DNA from: Ectocarpus siliculosus | Taxonomy: Eukaryota > Sar > Phaeophyceae > Ectocarpales > Ectocarpaceae | Assembly (NCBI GenBank): GCA_000310025.1 | Contig: FN649727.1 | Coordinates: 680,821 to 744,820 of the forward strand | Reading direction: 5' to 3' | Length of the DNA: 64,000 nucleotides | Shown: positions 57,301-64,000 of the stretch, in pieces | How the letters are laid out: each line of letters begins with the position of its first letter | How positions within the stretch are numbered: the stretch's first letter is position 1 | Notes under the pieces: model-generated | What the model saw: the letters and a program-made list of their open reading frames with translations, nothing else | The model's database searches: none | Told to the model about the DNA's origin: nothing | Program-made: the position numbers and the translations under genes

Positions 57301-60300
57301 GCAAACTAATAATTGGCAATTACGCTTGTGCGCCCTCCTTGTTCTCTCTGTTTGTTCAGAGGAGTTGGGGCATTTTGGCGTACAACACTAGCGTTGCAGC
57401 CCGGTCAATTGTTGTTCAGAATCTGGCCCGGATATGTTTGTGTGTGTTGTTCTTGCTGGTGCTCATTGCAGGTGCCATACCGCCGGAGCTTGGTGGACTC
57501 GGTGCCCTCGAGAAGCTGCGTCTCAGCAACAACCAGCTCTCCGGTAAGCAAGACCGGTGTTCGCATGGGTGACAAGTTGGGGTCACAGGTTGGCTCGCGT
57601 GTTTGGCGGTTGTAAACCTCGTGTTTGGCCAACGCCAAAGCGCGTTCGGACATTGTCTTAAGGCGCTGTCGTTGGTTATGGTGAGCCATCGGGGTGTGTG
57701 TGACAAAAAGCGCACCGAGATGGATGGTGTGTGTGTGCGTGGCGTTCCCCAGGCGCTTGGTCAAGCAACCTAATTCGTTGCCTCGAGTGGATGAGACTGT
57801 GCAGGATATGCTTGGTGACTGCGATACTTGTCTAGACTGACGAGTTGTCGCCAACCTTTCGACCTCAAGATGCGTTACGACAAGGAGGGTGTCACGACAT
57901 GAGTGTGCGGGGCCATTGACGAACGGTGCGCAGATGCATGCGGTTGAATATTGTTCTTACGGCACTGGTGTTTTGTGTTTCGGCTCGCCGGTTCGATGGT
58001 GTGTTCGGAAAGTTGGTGTGAAAACCCCACAATTCCAATTGTGTGATGGTCCTCGAGTCGAACGCCAATTTCGGCAACTGATGTTGCTTGTCATGAACGT
58101 GCATGACCGTGTCCCAGGTGGTTTTCTCTGAACTTGGAGCCAATCATTTTCGTGTGATCTAGTGACGGGATGTGTACCGCCTTGGCACATGGCTGCACGA
58201 GATTGACGTTTGCACTAAGTTTGTGTCGCGCTCGGCCAGCGTGGTCGGGAGGTACACAGTTGTGAACGCTTTTCCGACGTTCAGCGGACTTACCTTGCGA
58301 GAGCATGGAAAGTGTTGGCGATGTCATGGAGAAGGGTAAGTGGCTCTCTCGTCTCTCATTATCTAGGTAGGCACCTAGATGCGGAGATGCATAGCCAGGA
58401 TGGGTAGGGTAAACCTGGTTGGCCGACCGTTGTACAACCATTAACGGACACACCATAGCATGTGGAGGGCAGGGTTCGATGAGGTGCAGGTTGATGTGGT
58501 CCATATTACTTGTGCGCCTGTCGTCTCGCTTGCATGCAGGCGCGATTCCATCGGAGCTGGGTCAGCTCGGGGCTATGAAGAAGCTCAAGCTTTGGAGGAA
58601 CAGACTAACCGGTGAGTAATTGCAAGCCAGCCTTGATCGGTCGGTGCTTTCGCTGCCAAAGGTTGCCCAGTTGCAACGTGGGTAGTCTGTATAGTTTTGG
58701 TGGAGTATCCGACAGCTGCTCCCTTGGCTGTCGAATTTGTTGTCGTCTACTGGTCTCATGGCGCAATACGAAAGTTTGCTGGTCGTGAAGTGTGCCAAGG
58801 AGATGCACGAGAGACTGATGACAAGGATAGCACCCCGAATCCAGTGGATCCACCTGTCACAACGGGTATGGTCCACCCTTTCTGGCATTTGGTGGTCGAG
58901 CCATGGGTAGGGCCTTCGTCCAATGCACACCTCGATGAGGTCGTTAACCCGTCGATTCGGCTATGGCGATGCGGGGGCTTACATCTGAATCAACGAATTG
59001 CATGTCAAGCGGTCTTGCCTGGTCATGGCGTAGTCGTTGGGTGATTTGCGATGATGTTGGGTTGTTGGGTGTGTTCGTGTTGTGGGCGTTCCTGGACTTG
59101 AAAGATGGGCGGTTGTTCTTGTGCACCCTTCTTGGTTCTCTCTAATCGGAGGAGTTGGGGCGTTTTTGGCCGCCAATTTTGTTGTTACGGCCTCTATCGC
59201 GTCTTTGACAGCCTCACGCTGGTGTTGCAATTGGGTCAGTTCTTACTGATGACGTGGTCCGCATGTGGTGGTGTGTGCTCTCGCTGGTGCTCTTTGCAGG
59301 TGTCATACCGCGGGAGCTTGGTGGACTCCGTGCTCTTGAAGTGCTGGATCTTCAAAACAACAGGCTCTCCGGTAAGCAAGATCACTGTGCGCACGGGTCA
59401 CCGGTTGGCTTGAGCCTCGGTTGTAAACCTCGTGTTTGGCCGACGCCAGAAAGCCGGTCGACGACGCGTTCGGTGTGGTGAATCATGGGGTGGTGCGTGG
59501 CAGAGGCGTGCCGAGACGGATGTTGTCTGTGGGCGTGGCGCTCTCCAGGTGCTTCGACAGTCAACCTTTTCCTTGGCCTCGAATGGACGAGACTCAGCAG
59601 GTTATGGTTGATGGCTGCGATACTTGTCTAGACTGAAGAGTTGGTGTGAGGTGCGATCGAGGAACGGTGGGTAGATGTTGCAGTGGAATTGTTTTCCTAG
59701 GCTGTAGTTTTATAGTGTTCCTCGCTGTTTTTTATAAGTCATCGCCGTTTCGTTGAGTACATTCCGCGTTCGTAGCGTTGGGGAGACTTATATACTCAAA
59801 TTGTGACCGGCGTATTGTTGTCGTCTACTGACTTCATGGTGCAATACTACGGTTTTCTTGTCGCAAAGTGTCGCGGCAAAAGCGACGCCGTCTGCTAAGG
59901 CAAGGAACACCCAGAATTCAGTTAATCCACAAACACAACGGGTAAGCTCTGCCCCCTCTGGCGCCGGTGGTCGAACCATGGGTAGGGCTTTCGTCCACTG
60001 CACACCTCGAGGAGGTCGTGAACCCGTCATTGCCGCTACGGCCAGGCGGGGACTCACATCTGAATCAACGAATTGCATGTCAAAAGGGCTTTTCATGTTA
60101 GTGTCCTTTATAGTCTTGAGACGACTTGCGATGTTGTGGAATATCAGATGTGGTCGTTTTGTGAACGGTGAGTAGGTGTCACCAATCCTACGCTCCTGCA
60201 AGTGGGTGATGGACGTTTTTCTTGGTGACCCTTCTTGTCTCTACGCTTTTGCAGAGGAGTTGTGCATGTTTCGGTCGCCAGTTTCGTTGTCATGGCCTCT

Positions 60301-63300
60301 ATCGTATTTGAAAATCTCAAGCTGGCGTTGCAACCGGGTCAGTTCTTGCTGTTGATGTGGTCCGCGTGCCGTCGTGTGTGTTGTCGCTGGTGCTGTTTGC
60401 AAGTGTGATACCCCGGGAGCTTGGTGGACTCGGTGCTCTTCAGAAGCTGGATGTTAACTTCAACCAGCTCTCCGGTATGCAAGCCAAGTGTTCGCATGTA
60501 TCATAGGTTGGGGTCACAGGTTGGCTCGCCTGTCGATTGTGAACCTCGTGTTTACGCCGGGGATCGTGTGGACGTTGTCTTGAGTCGTGGTCGTTGGGTT
60601 TGGTGAGTCATCGGGTGGTGTGTCACAGCGACGTGCCGAGATAGTGTGCCTGGCGCTCGCCAGGCGCGTGGACAAGCAACGCAATTCTAGATACTAGGCA
60701 GGTTTGGTTGCCTAGGCTAAACACTTGTGGCCAACCTTACAACCGCAAGAAGCACGACGACAAGATTAGTTCCACGGCGTGAGTGTGAGGTGCGATTGAC
60801 GAACTGTGAGCAGATTCATGCAGTGGAATTGTTTTCCAGCGGCAGTGGTGTTTTTCAAGTGTTTTTGCTCGCCGCTTCGATGAGTCCGATTTCGCGTTCG
60901 GAAAGTTGGTGAGTCTCAAAACTTCAATTGTGTGACGGCCCTTGAGTCGAACGCCGATTTCGGCAACTTCGAATGCTTGTCGCGAACGTGCGCGACCGTC
61001 CCGCGTGGGTTTCTCTAAACGTGGGGCCAATCATTTTCGTGCAAGTTTGTGACGGGGCGTGTACCGCCTCGGCACATGGCTGCACGAGATAGGCGTTGCC
61101 GTTAAGTGTTCGTCGTGAATGGCCAGTATTGACAGTTATAAACGCTATTCCAACGTTTAGCGGGGTTACCTTTCTGGAGATCGCGGAAAGCGATGACGCA
61201 GTCGTGGGAAAGGGCAAGTGGCTCTCGCCTCTCTCATCATCTAGGTAGGCACCTTGATGTGGGGATGTGTAGCCCAAACCACAATGAACAGGATAATGCT
61301 AATCCTTTTTCGCCGAGAGGCGTACAACCGTCAGCGGACACACCATGGCTTGTGGAGGGCAGGGAGCCGGTTGCATGAGGCACAGGTTTATGTAATTCAA
61401 ACACCTTGTGCGCCTGTTGTCTTGCTTGCATGCAGGCGCGATTCCATCGGAGCTGGGTCAGCTCGGGGCCATGAAGGAGCTGAGACTTTCGATGAACGGC
61501 CTAACCGGTGAGTTTAAGCAAGTGTTTTTTTTATGAGGTGATGCATTCGCTGCCATTTTGCTGTTAGGCTGGCGGCGTGAACGGTCTGTTTCTACAGTTT
61601 TGATGGAGTATCCAGCAGCTGCTTGTTTCCCGGCGTGGGGTTGTCGCCTACTGCCCTAACGGTGCAATACAAACGTTTGCTGGTCGCGAAGTATACCAAG
61701 AAGAGTGGCATAAGCGACCCGTCTGCCAAGACAAGGAAAGCACCCCAAATCCAGATGATCCATGTGTCACAACAGGTATGCTCTGCCCCCTCTGGCATGT
61801 GGTGTTGGTGCCATGTCTAGGGGCTTTGTCGACTGCGCACCTCGATGCGGTCGTGACCCGCTGTTTCCGCTACAGCCATGCGGGGGCTCACATCTGAATA
61901 AACGAATTGTACGTCAAACGTGGGAAATCGTCGTGAAGGTGTCACGAAGCCTAGCCCCCTGTAAACGGATACTTGGCAGTTGCTCTTGCGTCCTTCTTGT
62001 TGTCTTTTTTTCTTCAAAGGAGTTCGCGTAGTTGGAAGCCTCACGCTGGTGTAGCATCCGGGTCTCTTCTTGCCGATACTGTGGTCCGTGTATTGTGTTC
62101 TCGCTGATGCTGCTAGCAGGCGTCATACCGCGGGACCTTGGTGGACTCCGTGCTCTTGAGACGCTTCATCTCAGCAACAACCAGCTCTCCGGTAAGCAAG
62201 ACCGGTGTTCGCATGTGTCACACGTTTGGGTCACAAGTTGGCTCGCGTTCTTGTTGGTTACCAGCCTTGTTGGATGTAAACTTTGTCGGTTATGAACTTC
62301 GTGTTTGATCACCGGCAAAGAGCGTACGGACATTGTCTTGGTGCGTGACCGTTGGGCCGTTGGGTTGGGTGAATCATGAGGTGGCGTGTAACAGAGGCGT
62401 GCCGAGATGGATGTTGTGTGTGGCCGTGGCTCTCCCCAGGCGGTTGGGCAAGCAAACTAAGTCTTTGCCTCGACTGCATAAGACTATGCAGGTTTTGGTT
62501 GGTGACTATGATACTTGTCTAGGCTGAACAGTTGTCGCCAACTTTTGGACCTCAAGATGCACCATGACAAGATCAAGGGTGTCACCGCATGAGTGTGAGG
62601 TGCGATTAACCATCGGTGGGCAGATGCATGCAGTGGGTGTTGTGTATTATAGTATTCTTCTAGCCGCTTCGATGAATCCGATTTCGCGTTCGAGGAGTTG
62701 GTACGTCTCAAACCTCCATTTGTGTGACGGCCCTCGAGTCAACCCCCAATTTCGGTAACTGAAGTTGCTTGTCATGAACGTGTGTGACTGTGTCCCAAGG
62801 TGGCGTTCTCTAAACGTGGAGCCAATTATTTTCGTGTTTTCTTGTGACGGGACGTGTACCGCCTTGGCATATGGCTACACGAGATTAGTGTTGGCATTAG
62901 GTGTTGGTCGCGCATGGGCAGCTATATAGCAGGGTTTCACATTTGTGAATGATACTCCGATTTGTAGCGGTATTACCTTTCGGTATAGTGCAGAAACTGA
63001 TGACGCGGTCGTGGGGAAGTGCTCTCTTTGTCTCTCATCATGTCGGTAGGCACCTAGTGTGGAAAGAGTTCTATTTACGGTCTGTTAGTGACGATTTAGG
63101 TCGGGTCGGATGTTGAACCTAGGCTCCGCACATGGACACGGTGGCCGAACCAACCCAACCTAGCCCTAACCCTCACCCACGGCCAACTGCCGCGAACTGG
63201 CCGAGAACGCGGCTGCGCCACGTTGTCAGATTGCGGGACAGAAAGAGGGCGCGGGAGAGTAGCCTACCGCCCGAACCAACGCTCGACCAATCAGAGGACG

Positions 63301-63582
63301 TAAAAGCCCGTAGATGCAAAGAATCACGAACAGACGGAAAAAACTCCTGAGCCCAAACCAAGATGGACAAGGTTATCCTTTGTCGCCGACAGCGATGCAA
63401 CCATTAGCTGACACGCCATGTTTTTTTCCAGGACAGCGAACTATTTGCGATGAGGTGTAGGTTTATGTGGTCCAAGCAACTTATGCGCCTGCCGTCTTGC
63501 TTGCATGCAGGCGTGATTCCATCGGAGCTGGGGCTCCTCGGGGCTTTAAAGTCACTAAGACTTGCGCGCAACAGCCTAACGG
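54186..63582 (+). CDS. LRR protein gene with signal/membrane leader and LRR exon array (5' part)
   Basis: Exon 1 (54186-54396) encodes a hydrophobic leader, exon 2 (54653-54862) an LRR N-cap, followed by nine 72-nt LRR exons. All joins are phase 1 (codon G|GN), so the frame stays open through eight of the nine LRR exons; that at 60403 has lost its AG acceptor and would have to be skipped. The predicted product is a secreted or type II membrane LRR protein of at least 70+70+8x24 residues. The 3' part lies beyond the window, so the C-terminal domain (kinase, ROCO or none) is unknown. Introns are 0.7-1.3 kb and repetitive, built from duplicated modules. LRRs of the plant-like GxIPxELGxLxxL type bind peptides or other proteins. 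Brown algal members are proposed immune receptors; that role is inference here. Confidence 0.7.
54653..54862 (+). CDS. LRR gene exon 2: LRR N-terminal cap
   Basis: Acceptor cgccttgaacag, donor GTGAGA, both phase 1. Reads SAETDLEVLRHFFGTTGGES, WTRQEGWAENADDLGSWYGV, TSNAEGRVVKLELHGER and IPTGNNLTG. The GGxxW..W..WYGV..N..GRVVxLxL pattern is the cap that precedes LRRs in plant and brown algal proteins. Confidence 0.8.
55530..55601 (+). CDS. LRR cassette 1 (type A)
   Basis: 72 nt, phase 1-1, acceptor gttttcag, donor GTAAGC. Backbone GSIPPELGELGAL; variable part EVLDLCWNNLS. Confidence 0.85.
56517..56588 (+). CDS. LRR cassette 2 (type A)
   Basis: 72 nt, phase 1-1, acceptor tttgtag, donor GTAAGC. 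Backbone GAIPPELGGLGAL; variable part KVLNLRSSRLS. The LRR asparagine is replaced by Ser. Confidence 0.85.
57472..57543 (+). CDS. LRR cassette 3 (type A)
   Basis: 72 nt, phase 1-1, acceptor cattgcag, donor GTAAGC. Backbone GAIPPELGGLGAL; variable part EKLRLSNNQLS. Confidence 0.85.
58540..58611 (+). CDS. LRR cassette 4 (type B)
   Basis: 72 nt, phase 1-1, acceptor gcatgcag, donor GTGAGT. Backbone GAIPSELGQLGAM; variable part KKLKLWRNRLT. Flanking introns are of the B module. Confidence 0.85.
59300..59371 (+). CDS. LRR cassette 5 (type A)
   Basis: 72 nt, phase 1-1, acceptor tttgcag, donor GTAAGC. Backbone GVIPRELGGLRAL; variable part EVLDLQNNRLS. Confidence 0.85.
60403..60474 (+). pseudogene. 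LRR cassette 6 (type A), acceptor lost
   Basis: The coding part is intact (GVIPRELGGLGAL then QKLDVNFNQLS), but the acceptor reads GCAAGTG where the others read GCAGGTG, so AG is gone at the proper position. Using the shifted AAG would break the frame. The donor is a weaker GTATGC. Probably skipped. Confidence 0.7.
61436..61507 (+). CDS. LRR cassette 7 (type B)
   Basis: 72 nt, phase 1-1, acceptor gcatgcag, donor GTGAGT. Backbone GAIPSELGQLGAM; variable part KELRLSMNGLT. Confidence 0.85.
62120..62191 (+). CDS. LRR cassette 8 (type A)
   Basis: 72 nt, phase 1-1, acceptor gctagcag, donor GTAAGC. Backbone GVIPRDLGGLRAL; variable part ETLHLSNNQLS. Confidence 0.85.
63511..63582 (+). CDS. LRR cassette 9 (type B)
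   Basis: 72 nt, phase 1-1, acceptor gcatgcag, donor GTGAGT. Backbone GVIPSELGLLGAL; variable part KSLRLARNSLT. Last cassette before the window ends; intron sequence continues to 64000. Confidence 0.85.
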
Positions 63583-64000
63583 GTGAGTTTTAAGCGTGTC
63601 CCGTTTTAGCCCTTCGCCACCATTTGTTGCTAAGTTGGCAGGCTGGACGGTTTGTTTCTGCAGTTCTGAGGAGTATCCAGGAGCTGCATTGTTTACCCGC
63701 ATAAGTTGTTGTCTACTGGCCTCGTAGTGTAACGCGAAAGTTTGCTGGTCGCGAAGTGTACCAATAAGAGCGGTATGAAAGACCCCGTCAGCCAAGGCGA
63801 GTCGAACACGCGGAATCCAGTGGATACACAAGTCACAACGGGTGCGCTCCGCCCCCTCCGGTCGCCGGTGGTCGCGCCATGGGAAGGGCCTTCGTCCACT
63901 GCACACTCGAGGAGGTCGTGAACCCGTCGTTACGGCTACGGCCATGGGGGGGTCTCACATGCGAATCAACATTTTTTTATGTCAAAAGGTCTTTACATGC

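Overview
The window reads as nuclear DNA of a brown alga (stramenopile), most like Ectocarpus. Three things point there: long intron-rich genes with short exons, frequent C/G homopolymer and CTG/CAG tracts, and an LRR-ROCO GTPase family in which each leucine-rich repeat is its own phase-1 exon. This is a judgement from sequence character, not from a database match.

Layout. (1) 1-6.5 kb is low-coding DNA whose blocks recur, diverged, at 46.7-53.05 kb, so it is an old segmental duplication; a TA-flanked MITE-like element sits in the first copy. (2) 6.85-20.44 kb, + strand, holds an LRR-ROCO relic. It has one LRR cassette, a last-LRR/P-loop exon, a Roc remnant with an NKSD motif, COR exons, a zinc-type CxxC exon, a heptad-repeat exon and a C-terminal exon. 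The reading frame is broken many times. A 3.5 kb fold-back element with tandem subrepeats and a 204-base assembly gap lies in one of its introns. (3) 21.9-27.7 kb is a transposon graveyard: a broken DIRS-type fossil on the minus strand, a 271-bp tandem duplication, and a pogo/Tc1-like element with 23-bp terminal inverted repeats and TA flanks. (4) 29.6-30.9 kb is a second inverted-repeat element. (5) 31.69-43.23 kb, + strand, is the only clearly intact host gene, an importin-5-like karyopherin in 15 exons, whose introns hold a SINE-like repeat, a MITE and tRNA-like sequence. (6) 44.2-49.6 kb contains a 5'-truncated LINE on the minus strand, a second copy of the SINE-like repeat, a Copia-type gag fossil, and tRNA-headed repeats that include a 78-bp palindrome. 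(7) 54.19-63.58 kb, + strand, is the start of a second LRR gene: a hydrophobic leader exon, an LRR N-cap exon and nine LRR exon cassettes, running to the window edge.

The notable biology is the LRR cassette system. Ten 72-nt exons, nine with normal splice sites, share a fixed backbone and differ mostly at the codons for solvent-exposed residues. They come in two subfamilies with their own flanking introns, interleaved in the array, and one near-identical type also sits upstream of the ROCO relic. Phase symmetry means any cassette can be gained, lost or skipped without a frameshift. This fits the exon-shuffling model proposed for brown algal LRR receptors. Here it involves a gene with a predicted signal or membrane leader as well as a ROCO GTPase.
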